Shown here piece after piece: positions 34,556-42,695 of a stretch of 64,000 nucleotides of DNA (position 1 is the first letter of the stretch; each line of letters starts with the position of its first letter). Made by a program: the position numbers and the translations under genes. This DNA is from JAOUEA01 sp035711865. Its GTDB lineage: Bacteria; Actinomycetota; UBA4738; HRBIN12. The stretch lies in assembly GCA_035711865.1 (NCBI GenBank), contig DASTBT010000079.1, positions 6,264-70,263 of the forward strand, given 5' to 3'. The notes under the pieces are model-generated. The model searched no databases and was not told the DNA's origin. It saw nothing but the letters and a program-made list of their open reading frames with translations.

Positions 34556-34756
34556 TCAGGCGGAGCGGGGGATCCGAGCGACCTTGCCGCCCTTGATGCA
34601 CGAGGTGCATGCGTTGACCCGCCGCGGCGTGCCGTCGACCAGGGCACGCACACGCTGCACGTTGGGGTTCCAACGCCGATTGTTCCGCTTGTGCGAGAAG
34701 GTCACGGCCTTGCCGAAGAACGGCTTCTTGCCACAGATGTCGCAGACGGCTGCCAT
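34556..34756 (-). CDS. rpmB: Ribosomal protein L28
   Basis: 66 residues. MAAVCDICGKKPFFG and ACTSCIKGGKV keep the CxxC ... CxxC zinc-ribbon pairs of the C+ form of L28. KRNNRRWNPNVQRVRALVDG is the rRNA-contacting core. Start supported by a leaderless TAGCCT nine bases upstream. It lies apart from the other ribosomal genes, which is normal for rpmB in actinobacteria, where it often sits near recG. Confidence 0.95.
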   Translation of the reverse strand: MAAVCDICGKKPFFGKAVTFSHKRNNRRWNPNVQRVRALVDGTPRRVNACTSCIKGGKVARIPRSA

Positions 34757-34765
34757 AGCCAGACG

Positions 34766-34771
34766 AGGCTA
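34766..34771 (-). promoter_or_regulatory. -10 element, leaderless promoter of rpmB
   Basis: TAGCCT on the minus strand, 9 bases before ATG 34756. Confidence 0.5.
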
Positions 34772-34805
34772 CCAGAGGTGCCGTCTGCTTCCGGTGGGAA
34801 CACGA

Positions 34806-35366
34806 TCACGCCGTGATCTCCACGAGATGCTCGTCGAGCGCGCTCCGGCTGAGCTCACCGTCGACCTTGGCGACCTGGTTCCCGTGGGCATCGAAGAAGA
34901 CGGTCACGGGCAACCCGAAGCTCCCGAGGTCGGTGCGGATCGCGGCGTCAGGGTCGAAGAGCGACGGGAACGGCACAGAATGGTCGGCGATGAAGGATTC
35001 GGCTCCCGAACGGGAGTCGAGCGTGTCCACGCCGAGGAACTGCACGCCGGCCTCCTCGACCGCGGCGGCCGAGAGCATCGGCATCTCGCGCTCGCAGGGC
35101 TCGCACCACGAGGCCCACAGGTTGACGACCACCGGCGTGCCGCGCAGACCGTCGAGCAGGGATCGGAAGGCATCGGCATCGGCATCGGGCAGCGCCGAGA
35201 CCGTGTCGGGGAGCCCCTCGACCCCCTCGACGGCCAGGAGCGCCGGCGAGGGCGATGCACCGGTGCTGGAGGAGGCCACGTCGTCGTCGCGGACCGCGAG
35301 CGCGATCGACCCCGCGATCACGATCGCCGCGACCGCGGCTGCGAGGACGAGGGCCTTGCGTGACAC
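34806..35366 (-). CDS. TlpA/ResA-like membrane-anchored thiol-disulfide oxidoreductase
   Basis: 186 residues. An N-terminal helix (KALVLAAAVAAIVIAGSIALAV) anchors it outside the membrane. A thioredoxin fold follows with the WCEPC active site in VVNLWASWCEPCEREMPML. The cis-proline loop is GSFGLPVTVFF. Likely reduces or oxidises extracytoplasmic cysteines, for example in cytochrome c or secreted proteins. GTG start six bases after TAGCAT. Divergent from recG. Confidence 0.85.
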   Translation of the reverse strand: MSRKALVLAAAVAAIVIAGSIALAVRDDDVASSSTGASPSPALLAVEGVEGLPDTVSALPDADADAFRSLLDGLRGTPVVVNLWASWCEPCEREMPMLSAAAVEEAGVQFLGVDTLDSRSGAESFIADHSVPFPSLFDPDAAIRTDLGSFGLPVTVFFDAHGNQVAKVDGELSRSALDEHLVEITA

Positions 35367-35372
35367 CGTTCC

Positions 35373-35378
35373 ATGCTA
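35373..35378 (-). promoter_or_regulatory. -10 element, leaderless promoter of TlpA-like gene
   Basis: TAGCAT on the minus strand, 6 bases before GTG 35366. Confidence 0.5.
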
Positions 35379-35422
35379 GAGGCAGCGGCGGTTCCGTCGG
35401 GGTCGCGTGGTACAACCCCACG

Positions 35423-37657
35423 ATGAGCGGCGCCGGCCTCAGCCTCGCCTCGCCGGTCCTCGAGATCGACCGGAAGCTCGCGACGCGACGTGCTGGGTTC
35501 AGGACCAAGGGCGATCCTGCCTTCGAGGTCCTCGCTGAGAGCTCCTTCGAGATCCGTTCGGTCGGCGACCTGCTGCACCACTATCCGCGTCGCTACATCG
35601 ACCGGTCTCGGGTCGAGCCGATCCGCGACGTGAAGATCGGGGCATACGTCACCGTGATCGGCCTCGTGCAGAAGGTGCGCAAGCGGCAGACGCGCCGGCG
35701 TCAGACGATGGTGACCGTCACGGTCGGCGACGGCACCGGTTACCTGGACCTCGCGTTCTTCAACCAACCGTGGGCAGCGAACGTCTATCGGGAGGGAGCC
35801 GAGGTCGCGGTCTCGGGCTCGGCCACGTTGTACCGGGGCCGCCTGCAGCTCGCTCAGCAGGAGGTCGAGGTGCTCAGGGGCGGCGACGCCGATCTCGTGC
35901 ACACGGGCAGGATCACGCCCGTGCACCCGGCCACCGACGGCATCACCGCGCGCACGATCCGCGAGCTCGTGCATCGGGCGATCGAACGGCTCGGCCCGAT
36001 CGCCGATCCGATGCCCGGGGAGATCGTGCGGGTCGAGCGGCTGGGCTCGTACGACCGGGCGATGCGGGACATCCATTTCCCGGCCGACGACGCAGCACTC
36101 GAAACGGCGCGGGAGCGGCTGAAGTTCGACGAGCTGTTCACCCTCGAGCTGGGCGTGGCCTTCCGGAAGCATCGGGTGGAAGCCGACAGCGCGGGGGTTG
36201 CTCACGATCCGGACGGGCCGCTCACCGACCGGCTGCTGGCCTCGATCCCGTTCGAGCCCACCGGCGCACAGCGCCGGGCCATGCGCGAGATCGGCGAGGC
36301 GATGAGCAGGCCGAGGCCCATGAACGTGCTGCTGCAGGGTGACGTCGGGTCGGGGAAGACGCTGGTCGCGCTCCATGCCGCGCTGATCGCGATCGGATCG
36401 GGGCACCAAGCGGCGATCATGGCACCGACCGAGGTGCTCGCCGGCCAGCATCTCCGTTCGGTACAGGTGCTTCTCGAGAACATGGGCGCCGTGCCGTTCC
36501 TGGAGTTCGCCAACTCGCGACGGCTCGCGTCCGACGCCCAGGCGTCGTTGCTCGACGCCTTCGACGACGAGGGCGCCGCTTCGGCGGCCGAGGCGACGCT
36601 GACCTACGCCCTGCTCACCGGGGCGGTGACCGGCAAGGATCGCAGCAGGATCGTCGATGCCGTCGCCGACGGCAGTCTCGACCTGATCGTCGGCACGCAC
36701 GCCCTCGTGCAGGAGTCGGTCTCGTTCGCCGACCTCAGCCTGGCGGTCGTCGACGAGCAACATCGGTTCGGCCTCCATCAGCGAACGGCCTTGCAGCGCA
36801 AGGGTGGTGAGGTCGACATGTTGATCATGACCGCGACGCCCATCCCCAGGACGCTCGCGCTCACATACTACGGCGACCTCGACGTCGTCGTGCTCGATGA
36901 GTTGCCTCAGGGGCGGCAACCCATCATCACCCGGGAGGCACGGTCGGCCACCCAGAGGACGGCGGCGTACGAGCTCGTCCGCGACCAGGTCGATCAGGGC
37001 CGGCAGGCCTTCGTCGTCTGCGCCGCGATCGACGAGGGCAACCGGACCCAGGTCAAGGCGGCCGAGGCGGAGGCAGAGCGCCTGGCGACCGAGGTCTTCC
37101 CCGAGCTGCGGATCGAGCTCCTCCATGGCCGCATGCGCCCGAAGGACAAAGAGGCGGTCATGGAACGCTTCCGCTCGGGGGAGGCCGATCTGTTGATCTC
37201 GACGACCGTGATCGAGGTCGGCGTCGACGTGCCCAACGCCACGGTCATGCTCGTCGAGAACGCCGAGCGGTTCGGGCTTGCGCAGCTCCACCAGCTCCGG
37301 GGCCGCATCGGTCGCGGCGCCCATCCCGGCACGTGCATCCTGTTCGACGAGTCCGAGGAGTCCAACCTCGAGGCGAGGGCTCGGATCGACGCCATGGTCC
37401 GCACGACCGACGGCTTCGAGCTCGCCGACGAGGATCTGCGGTTGCGCGGCGAGGGCACATTGTTCGATACGAAGCAGTCGGGCATGCCGGACCTTCGACT
37501 CGCCCGGCTCGCCGAGGACATGCCGCTCGTGGTCCGCGCTCGGCAGCGCGCCTTCGCCGTGATCGACGAGGACCCGTCGCTCGAGCGTCATCCGGAGCTG
37601 CTCGACGAGCTCCGCCACCGGTTCGAGAGCTCGATCGACTGGCTGTTCCGCTCGTGA
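35423..37657 (+). CDS. recG: ATP-dependent DNA helicase RecG
   Basis: 744 residues. Remodels stalled forks and Holliday junctions. The N-terminal wedge/OB domain (VTVIGLVQKVRKRQTRRRQTMVTVTVGDGTGYLDLAFFNQPW) is followed by helicase motifs: NVLLQGDVGSGKTLVALHAAL (Walker A), VVDEQHRFG (DEQH box), MTATPIPRTLALTYYGDLD (motif III) and QLRGRIGRGAHPG (motif VI). ATG 35423 has TACAAC six bases upstream, a weak version of the leaderless -10. First gene of the run recG-rsmD-coaD. Confidence 0.93.
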   Translation: MSGAGLSLASPVLEIDRKLATRRAGFRTKGDPAFEVLAESSFEIRSVGDLLHHYPRRYIDRSRVEPIRDVKIGAYVTVIGLVQKVRKRQTRRRQTMVTVTVGDGTGYLDLAFFNQPWAANVYREGAEVAVSGSATLYRGRLQLAQQEVEVLRGGDADLVHTGRITPVHPATDGITARTIRELVHRAIERLGPIADPMPGEIVRVERLGSYDRAMRDIHFPADDAALETARERLKFDELFTLELGVAFRKHRVEADSAGVAHDPDGPLTDRLLASIPFEPTGAQRRAMREIGEAMSRPRPMNVLLQGDVGSGKTLVALHAALIAIGSGHQAAIMAPTEVLAGQHLRSVQVLLENMGAVPFLEFANSRRLASDAQASLLDAFDDEGAASAAEATLTYALLTGAVTGKDRSRIVDAVADGSLDLIVGTHALVQESVSFADLSLAVVDEQHRFGLHQRTALQRKGGEVDMLIMTATPIPRTLALTYYGDLDVVVLDELPQGRQPIITREARSATQRTAAYELVRDQVDQGRQAFVVCAAIDEGNRTQVKAAEAEAERLATEVFPELRIELLHGRMRPKDKEAVMERFRSGEADLLISTTVIEVGVDVPNATVMLVENAERFGLAQLHQLRGRIGRGAHPGTCILFDESEESNLEARARIDAMVRTTDGFELADEDLRLRGEGTLFDTKQSGMPDLRLARLAEDMPLVVRARQRAFAVIDEDPSLERHPELLDELRHRFESSIDWLFRS

Positions 37658-37692
37658 GAGCGGCCGAGACCGGCCGGTCGTGACGGCGTCGG

Positions 37693-37698
37693 TACGCT
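37693..37698 (+). promoter_or_regulatory. -10 element, leaderless promoter of rsmD
   Basis: TACGCT followed by 6 bases and ATG 37705. Confidence 0.5.
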
Positions 37699-37704
37699 GG
37701 CTCG

Positions 37705-38271
37705 ATGCGCATCATCGCCGGCTCCGCCAAGGGTGTGCGGCTCGCGCCCGTGCCCCCCTCCGTCCGGCCGATCTCCGACCGGGCGCGCGAGGGGTTGTTC
37801 TCGAGCATCGGGCCGGACGCCCTGGTCGGCGCGACCGTATTGGATCTGTTCGCCGGCACCGGCGCCGCGGGAATCGAAGCCCTCTCTCGCGGCGCCGCGC
37901 ACGCCTCGTTCGTCGACCGGGCCCCGGCCGCCGTCGATGCGATCAAGCGGAACCTGGCGATCGCCAAGCTCTCGGAGCGGGGTGATGTTCACCCCTCCAA
38001 GGTCGCTCGGTTCGTTGGCAGGGACGATCGGCCGGGGGCCCCCTACGATCTGGTGATCTGCGATCCGCCATACGATCTCGAGGGGCCCGAGTTGGACGGC
38101 GTCTTGCGTGAACTGGCCGGTGGTTGGCTCCGAGACCGACGATCGACGGTCGTCGTGACCCGCGGTCACAAGAGTTCCATGCCTGTCATTCCGCTACACT
38201 GGGCCATCGCGAGGCAGCTTCGCTACGGCGACACCCTCGTGATCCTGTTCCGCCCGGAGGGATCCGCCTGA
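37705..38271 (+). CDS. rsmD: 16S rRNA (guanine(966)-N(2))-methyltransferase
   Basis: 188 residues. MRIIAGSAKGVRL is the family start. The SAM-binding loop is VLDLFAGTGAAGIEALSRGA, and the catalytic N6/N2 methylase motif is DLVICDPPYDLEG. Methylates G966 in 30S assembly. Own leaderless promoter 48 bases after recG. Followed by coaD, as in many bacteria. Confidence 0.92.
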   Translation: MRIIAGSAKGVRLAPVPPSVRPISDRAREGLFSSIGPDALVGATVLDLFAGTGAAGIEALSRGAAHASFVDRAPAAVDAIKRNLAIAKLSERGDVHPSKVARFVGRDDRPGAPYDLVICDPPYDLEGPELDGVLRELAGGWLRDRRSTVVVTRGHKSSMPVIPLHWAIARQLRYGDTLVILFRPEGSA

Positions 38272-38285
38272 CACCTGGAGGTTCG

Positions 38286-38771
38286 ATGGGCCTGACCGCC
38301 CTGTGTCCGGGGACGTTCGACCCCGTCACCAACGGTCATCTCGACATCATCGACCGCGCGAGCGAGACGTTCGAGACCGTGGTGGTGGCGGTGCTCGAGA
38401 ACCCCGCGAAACGACCGATGTTCACCGTCGAGGAGCGCATCGCGATGCTCGAGAAGGTCTGCGCCGACATGTCCGGGGTCGAGGTGACCTCCTTCGACGG
38501 CCTGCTGGTCGACTTCGCGCGGCGGCGCAACGACGCGGTGATCGTGAAGGGCCTGCGGGCCGTCTCCGACTACGAGTTCGAGATCCAGATGGCTCAGATG
38601 AATCACCGGCTCGCGGGTGTCGAGACGCTGTTCATGCCGACGAACCCGTCGTGGTCCTTCCTGTCGAGCTCGCTCGTGAAGGAGGTCGCGCGGTTCGGTG
38701 GCGACATCGAGGGTCTGGTGCCCGACGAGGTCCGAACCTGCCTGCACGAGCGTTTGGAGGAGGGGCGCTGA
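38286..38771 (+). CDS. coaD: Phosphopantetheine adenylyltransferase
   Basis: 161 residues. Penultimate step of CoA synthesis. TALCPGTFDPVTNGHLDIIDRA holds the TxGHxD-like nucleotidyltransferase motif. VIVKGLRAVSDYEFEIQMAQMN and PTNPSWSFLSSSLVKEVARFGGDI are family signatures. ATG behind GGAGG. The stop overlaps the next ATG (TGATG). Confidence 0.95.
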   Translation: MGLTALCPGTFDPVTNGHLDIIDRASETFETVVVAVLENPAKRPMFTVEERIAMLEKVCADMSGVEVTSFDGLLVDFARRRNDAVIVKGLRAVSDYEFEIQMAQMNHRLAGVETLFMPTNPSWSFLSSSLVKEVARFGGDIEGLVPDEVRTCLHERLEEGR

Positions 38772-39361
38772 TGGATATCACCGCCCGGCTCGCGCACCTC
38801 GACGAGATGGTCCGCGAAGCCAAGGCCATGCCGCTGTCGTCGTCGGTGCTGGTCAATCGCGACGAGGTGCTCGACCTGATCGGCGAGATGCAGGAGGCGC
38901 TCCCCGACGAGATCAAGCAGGCGCGTTGGATCGTCAAGGACCGCGAAGATCTGCTCGCCAAGGCACGCGTCGACGCCGAGAGCATCGTCGAGCGGGCCAG
39001 GAACGAGCAGCTGAACATGGCCCGTCACGAGGAGGTGCTCTCGAGGGCCGCCGAGGAGTCGCAGCGCGTGTTGGCGGAAGCCGATGAGCAGGCGCGCTCG
39101 ATGCGGCGGGAAGCCGAGGAGTACGTCGACTCGAAGCTCGCCCAGTTCGAGATCGCGCTGCGCCGGATCCTCGAAGACACGCAGGTCTCATCCCGGGCGT
39201 TGGCCAAGACCCTCGACCAGGTCGAGGTCGGCCGCGAGAAGCTCCGAACGCCGGGCACCGTCGCCGCCCAGGAGTTCGGGGAGCCCGCCGGGGAAGCCGT
39301 GACAGCCGACACGGGGCGGCACCGGCCCGAGACACAGCTCTACGACGAGGAGGAACGATGA
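38771..39361 (+). CDS. sepIVA: SepIVA-like (DivIVA-related) septation protein
   Basis: 196 residues, mostly one long coiled coil (about 45-165: RWIVKDREDLLAKARVDAE, then SIVERARNEQLNMARHEEVLSR). The N terminus MDITARLAHLDEMVREAKAMP and the location directly before yceD-rpmF-rnc-mutM match mycobacterial Rv2927c/SepIVA, a septum protein. Automated pipelines often call such proteins ATP synthase subunit B, which the context does not support. Both ends overlap neighbouring genes, so it is tightly co-translated with coaD and yceD. Confidence 0.78.
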   Translation: MDITARLAHLDEMVREAKAMPLSSSVLVNRDEVLDLIGEMQEALPDEIKQARWIVKDREDLLAKARVDAESIVERARNEQLNMARHEEVLSRAAEESQRVLAEADEQARSMRREAEEYVDSKLAQFEIALRRILEDTQVSSRALAKTLDQVEVGREKLRTPGTVAAQEFGEPAGEAVTADTGRHRPETQLYDEEER

Positions 39362-39870
39362 TCCCGGCCATCGACGTCACCGATCTCATCGGGCGTCCCG
39401 GAGCTTCGAAGGAGCATCGCGTCGACTCGCCCATCGAGGGCCTCGGCACCGAGCTGGCCCGGGTTCGTGACGACGTGCCGGTCGAGGGTGACCTGCTCTT
39501 GGAGGCGTTGGTCGAGGGCATCCTCGTCTCGGGCACGGTCGGCACGACGCTCGCACTGCGGTGCGCCCGTTGTCTCACCGAGTTCGAACAGCCCTTCGAG
39601 GTCACGGTGCACGAGCTGTTCGTGCTCGAGCCCGAACCCGACGGCGACGACTACCCACTCGAGCGCGATGGCTTCCTGGAGCCCGACCAGATGGTGCGCG
39701 ACGTGATCGGCGTCGAGCTGCCGTTCTCTCCGCTCTGCCGCCCCGACTGCCAAGGCCTGTGCCCGGTCTGCGGCGGCGACCGCAACCTCGGAGAGTGCCC
39801 AGGACACGCCGAGATCGACCCGAGGTGGGCGGCGCTCGAGCAGCTCGCGGCCGTGTTCGACGAGAACTGA
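39358..39870 (+). CDS. yceD: YceD family protein (DUF177)
   Basis: 170 residues. Central LRCARCLTEFEQPFEV and the cysteine motif CRPDCQGLCPVCGGDRNLGEC, a likely metal site, define the family. It precedes rpmF in most bacteria and is thought to help 23S rRNA accumulation. ATG overlaps the SepIVA stop by four bases. Confidence 0.9.
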   Translation: MIPAIDVTDLIGRPGASKEHRVDSPIEGLGTELARVRDDVPVEGDLLLEALVEGILVSGTVGTTLALRCARCLTEFEQPFEVTVHELFVLEPEPDGDDYPLERDGFLEPDQMVRDVIGVELPFSPLCRPDCQGLCPVCGGDRNLGECPGHAEIDPRWAALEQLAAVFDEN

Positions 39871-39907
39871 TCGGCGACGGAGACGACGAAGACGAAGGAG
39901 CGAACCG

Positions 39908-40084
39908 ATGGCGGTACCCAAGAAGAAGCAGAGCAAGTCGCGCGGGCGCAAGCGGGCCGCGAACTGGAAGGCCTCGGCCCCCGCCTACGCCGAATGCCCG
40001 CAGTGCAAGCAACCGAAACCCTCGCACCGAGTGTGCGCCAACTGCGGCTACTACGCGGGGCGTCAAGCGATCGAGGTCGAGTAG
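39908..40084 (+). CDS. rpmF: Ribosomal protein L32
   Basis: 58 residues. MAVPKKKQSKSRGRKRAANW opens the protein, and a zinc ribbon CPQCKQ ... CANCGYY follows. Located between yceD and rnc, as is usual. The next gene begins six bases after its TAG. Confidence 0.96.
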   Translation: MAVPKKKQSKSRGRKRAANWKASAPAYAECPQCKQPKPSHRVCANCGYYAGRQAIEVE

Positions 40085-40089
40085 CCGGC

Positions 40090-40884
40090 GTGGCCGAAGC
40101 GCTCGACGACGCCCGGGACGAGGCGCAGGCCGAGGCGCGTGCCGAGGTGGTGGGGCCGCTCGAGTCCCTCGATCCGGCGCTCGGGGTCACGTTCGATGAT
40201 GCTTCGCTGCGCCTGGCCGCACTCACACACCGTTCGTTCGCGTTCGAACGCGGACTCACCGTGACCAACGAGCGCCTCGAGTTCCTCGGCGACTCCGTCC
40301 TCGGGCTCGTCGTCACCGACATGGCGTACACGGCCTATCCGGAGATGCCGGAGGGAGCCCTCGCCAAGTTGCGCGCCGCGATCGTGAACATGGGAGCACT
40401 CGCCGACGTGGCGCGTTCCCTCGGGCTCGGTGACGTCGTGCTGCTCGGCAAGGGCGAAGAGCTGAGCGGCGGCCGCGACAAGTCCTCGATCCTGGCCGAC
40501 GCCCTGGAGGCCGTGTTCGGTGCGATCTACCTGGACCGTGGGCTCGCCGTCGCGACCGAGCTGATCGAGCGGCTCTTCCGGCCACGCATGGAGGCGTACG
40601 TACGCGGCGAGGGCGACCGCGACTACAAGACGATCCTGCAGGAGCTTGCATCCCAGGCCCTGCGCTCGATGCCCGAGTACCGGCTCGAGGAGCGCGGCCC
40701 CGACCACGAGAAGGAGTTCACCGCCACCGTGCACCTCGGCGGCGAGCCGATGGGAACGGGCGTCGGCCGGTCGAAGAAGGAGGCCGAGCAGCGCGCCGCC
40801 GCGGAGGCGTTCGCACGCATCTCCGAGCGCCTGGCGCCGAGCAGCGTGGCCTCGAGCAGGGAGGACCAGGGTGGAGCTGCCTGA
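40090..40884 (+). CDS. rnc: Ribonuclease III
   Basis: 264 residues. The signature is NERLEFLGDSVLGLVVTDMAY, with further acidic metal ligands in KSSILADALEAVFGAIYLDRG. The C-terminal double-stranded RNA-binding domain runs from DYKTILQELASQA to SKKEAEQRAAAEAFARI. Cleaves rRNA precursors and dsRNA. GTG 40090 adds a 30-residue N-terminal extension rich in E and A. Its 3' end overlaps mutM by 14 bases. Confidence 0.94.
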   Translation: MAEALDDARDEAQAEARAEVVGPLESLDPALGVTFDDASLRLAALTHRSFAFERGLTVTNERLEFLGDSVLGLVVTDMAYTAYPEMPEGALAKLRAAIVNMGALADVARSLGLGDVVLLGKGEELSGGRDKSSILADALEAVFGAIYLDRGLAVATELIERLFRPRMEAYVRGEGDRDYKTILQELASQALRSMPEYRLEERGPDHEKEFTATVHLGGEPMGTGVGRSKKEAEQRAAAEAFARISERLAPSSVASSREDQGGAA

Positions 40885-41713
40885 AGTTGAAGTGATGCGA
40901 CGCGACCTCGAGAAGGACGTCGTGGGGCTCCGCATCAAGGAAGCCGAGGTCAAGAGCTCGAAGAACGCGATGCGGGTGATCCGGCGACACAAGACACGGA
41001 AGGACTTCACGTCGCGGCTCGTCGGACACAAGATCACGAAGGTCGAGCGGCGAGGCAAGTACATCCTCATGACCCTCGATTCGCAGGAGGTGCTGGTCGT
41101 GCACTTCGGCATGAGCGGCCAGCTCCAGCGCGGCACGGGCAGGGTGCCCATGGCGCCCCACACGCAGGTGGTCCTCACGTTCCAGCACCGTGGAGACCTG
41201 CGCTACGTCGATCCACGCACCTTCGGAGAGCTGTTCGTAGCGTCGGCGGACGACCTCGGCAAGGTCAAGGAGTTGCAGCATCTGGCCATCGACCCGCTGG
41301 ATCAGGTCTTCACGTGGCCGACCTTCCAGTACCTCCTCGCCGATCGCGCTTCGAAGATGAAGCAACTCCTGATGGACCAGAAGTTCATCTCTGGTCTCGG
41401 CAACATCTACTCCGACGAGGTGCTGTTCCATGCCGGCATCCGGTACGACCGCATGAGCGACGATCTGTCCTCTCAGGAGGTTCGCCGTCTCTACCGCGCG
41501 ATCCAGGAGGTGCTGCAAGAGGCGATCAAGCTCCGCGGCACGACCCTCGACGACGAGGCATACGTCGACCTGTTCGGGGAGCCCGGCGGATACCGGGCGG
41601 AGCTCAAGGTGTATGGGCGCGCCGGCCAACCATGCCGCCGGTGCCGTACCCCGATCGAGAGCGTGAAGATCTCACAACGCAGCTCGTTCTTCTGCCCGCA
41701 GTGCCAGAGCTAG
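40871..41713 (+). CDS. mutM: Formamidopyrimidine-DNA glycosylase family protein lacking the catalytic proline
   Basis: 280 residues. The fold is intact: ELPEVEVMRRDLEKDVVG at the N terminus, RRGKYIL with its conserved lysine, VVHFGMSGQL, the helix-two-turn-helix FISGLGNIYSDEVLFHAGI, and a zinc finger CRRCRTP ... FFCPQC. Active Fpg begins M-P-E-L-P-E and uses Pro as nucleophile. Here GTG is followed directly by GAG-CTG-CCT, so the chain begins (M)ELPEV. No upstream in-frame start supplies a proline. Either an uncleaved Met amine acts instead or the enzyme has another activity. Confidence 0.85.
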   Translation: MELPEVEVMRRDLEKDVVGLRIKEAEVKSSKNAMRVIRRHKTRKDFTSRLVGHKITKVERRGKYILMTLDSQEVLVVHFGMSGQLQRGTGRVPMAPHTQVVLTFQHRGDLRYVDPRTFGELFVASADDLGKVKELQHLAIDPLDQVFTWPTFQYLLADRASKMKQLLMDQKFISGLGNIYSDEVLFHAGIRYDRMSDDLSSQEVRRLYRAIQEVLQEAIKLRGTTLDDEAYVDLFGEPGGYRAELKVYGRAGQPCRRCRTPIESVKISQRSSFFCPQCQS

Positions 41714-41723
41714 TCGGCGCCTG

Positions 41724-42311
41724 TCAGACGAGCTCGGCGCCGGCATCGCGCATGCGCGCCAGCGCGGCCGCTCCGTCTCCGGGCTGCAGGTCGACCGCTC
41801 GCACGGCGTCGGTGATCACCTCGACCGGGTACCCGAGCATCCGCGCATCGAGCACGGTCTCCACCACGCAGTAGTCGGTCGCGAGCCCGCAGATGACGAG
41901 CCGCTCGACCCCCGCCGCGGTCAGCATCTCGTGCAGCACGGTGTCCCCCCGCTCGCCCGAGAGCGGATCGCGCACGCTGAACCCGGAATACCCGTCCCGC
42001 CCGTCGTGACCCTTTCGCACGATCTCGTGATCGGCCACCAACAGGTCGGGATGGAACTCGGCTCCCCGGGTGTCCTCCACGCAGTGCACCGGCCAGATGC
42101 CGCCGTCGCGCTGGAAATGGGGTGTGTGCTCGGGGTGCCAGTCCTGCGTGTACACCACCAGCGCTCCGGAGGCGACGGCCTTGTCCACCTCGGCGTTCAC
42201 GGTCGGCACGATCTCCTCGCCCCCGTCGACGTAGAGGCTGCCGCCGGGTTCGGCGAAATCGTTCTGCACGTCGACGACGAGCAATGCCGTCCGATCGTCG
42301 TAGGTGGCCAT
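41724..42311 (-). CDS. pncA: Nicotinamidase
   Basis: 195 residues. The isochorismatase-fold catalytic triad is visible: aspartate in LLVVDVQNDF, lysine in VRKGHDGRDGYSGF, and cysteine in CGLATDYCVVETVLDA. Metal-site histidines lie in YTQDWHPEHTPHF. Hydrolyses nicotinamide to nicotinate for NAD salvage, and would activate pyrazinamide. ATG with leaderless TACGCT eight bases upstream. Confidence 0.93.
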   Translation of the reverse strand: MATYDDRTALLVVDVQNDFAEPGGSLYVDGGEEIVPTVNAEVDKAVASGALVVYTQDWHPEHTPHFQRDGGIWPVHCVEDTRGAEFHPDLLVADHEIVRKGHDGRDGYSGFSVRDPLSGERGDTVLHEMLTAAGVERLVICGLATDYCVVETVLDARMLGYPVEVITDAVRAVDLQPGDGAAALARMRDAGAELV

Positions 42312-42319
42312 CGCCGGCC

Positions 42320-42325
42320 AGCGTA
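42320..42325 (-). promoter_or_regulatory. -10 element, leaderless promoter of pncA
   Basis: TACGCT on the minus strand, 8 bases before ATG 42311. Confidence 0.5.
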
Positions 42326-42368
42326 CCGGACGAGCCGACGCGGCTCGCAGGACGCGTGGGATGACACG

Positions 42369-42647
42369 ATGACGGGCGTGCGGAGGGTGCAGGTCCGGAT
42401 CCGAGGCAGGGTGCAGGGCGTCTTCTTCCGGGCCTCGTGCGTCGAGCGCGCCCGGGCGCTGGGTGTGGGCGGATGGGTGAGGAACGCCTTCGACGGGAGC
42501 GTCGAAGCCGAGTTCGAAGGCGTGTCGGAAGCCGTCGAGTCCATGATCGCCTGGTGTCAAGAGGGTCCGCCCGGCGCTCAGGTCGACTCGGTCGAGGTGC
42601 GGGACAAGCCGCCGACGGGGGAGCGGACCTTCCGCGTCGCCCGGTAG
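42369..42647 (+). CDS. acyP: Acylphosphatase
   Basis: 92 residues. VQVRIRGRVQGVFFRASCVERARALGVGGWVRNAFDGSVEAEFEG contains the phosphate-binding cradle (GRVQGVFFR) with the catalytic arginine, and the WVRN asparagine. Hydrolyses acyl phosphates. In actinobacteria it usually precedes smc, as here. Confidence 0.93.
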   Translation: MTGVRRVQVRIRGRVQGVFFRASCVERARALGVGGWVRNAFDGSVEAEFEGVSEAVESMIAWCQEGPPGAQVDSVEVRDKPPTGERTFRVAR

Positions 42648-42680
42648 CCCACCTTCAGCGATCGGGAATCACAAGCCTGT

Positions 42681-42686
42681 TAGCAT
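42681..42686 (+). promoter_or_regulatory. -10 element, leaderless promoter of smc
   Basis: TAGCAT followed by 9 bases and ATG 42696. Confidence 0.5.
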
Positions 42687-42695
42687 CCGCTGCAC

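Noticed and set aside
35709..35719. GTGACCGTCAC in recG as a third CRP-like site
   Set aside because: The half sites are separated by too few bases to match GTGA-N6-TCAC, and it lies inside a gene far from any start.
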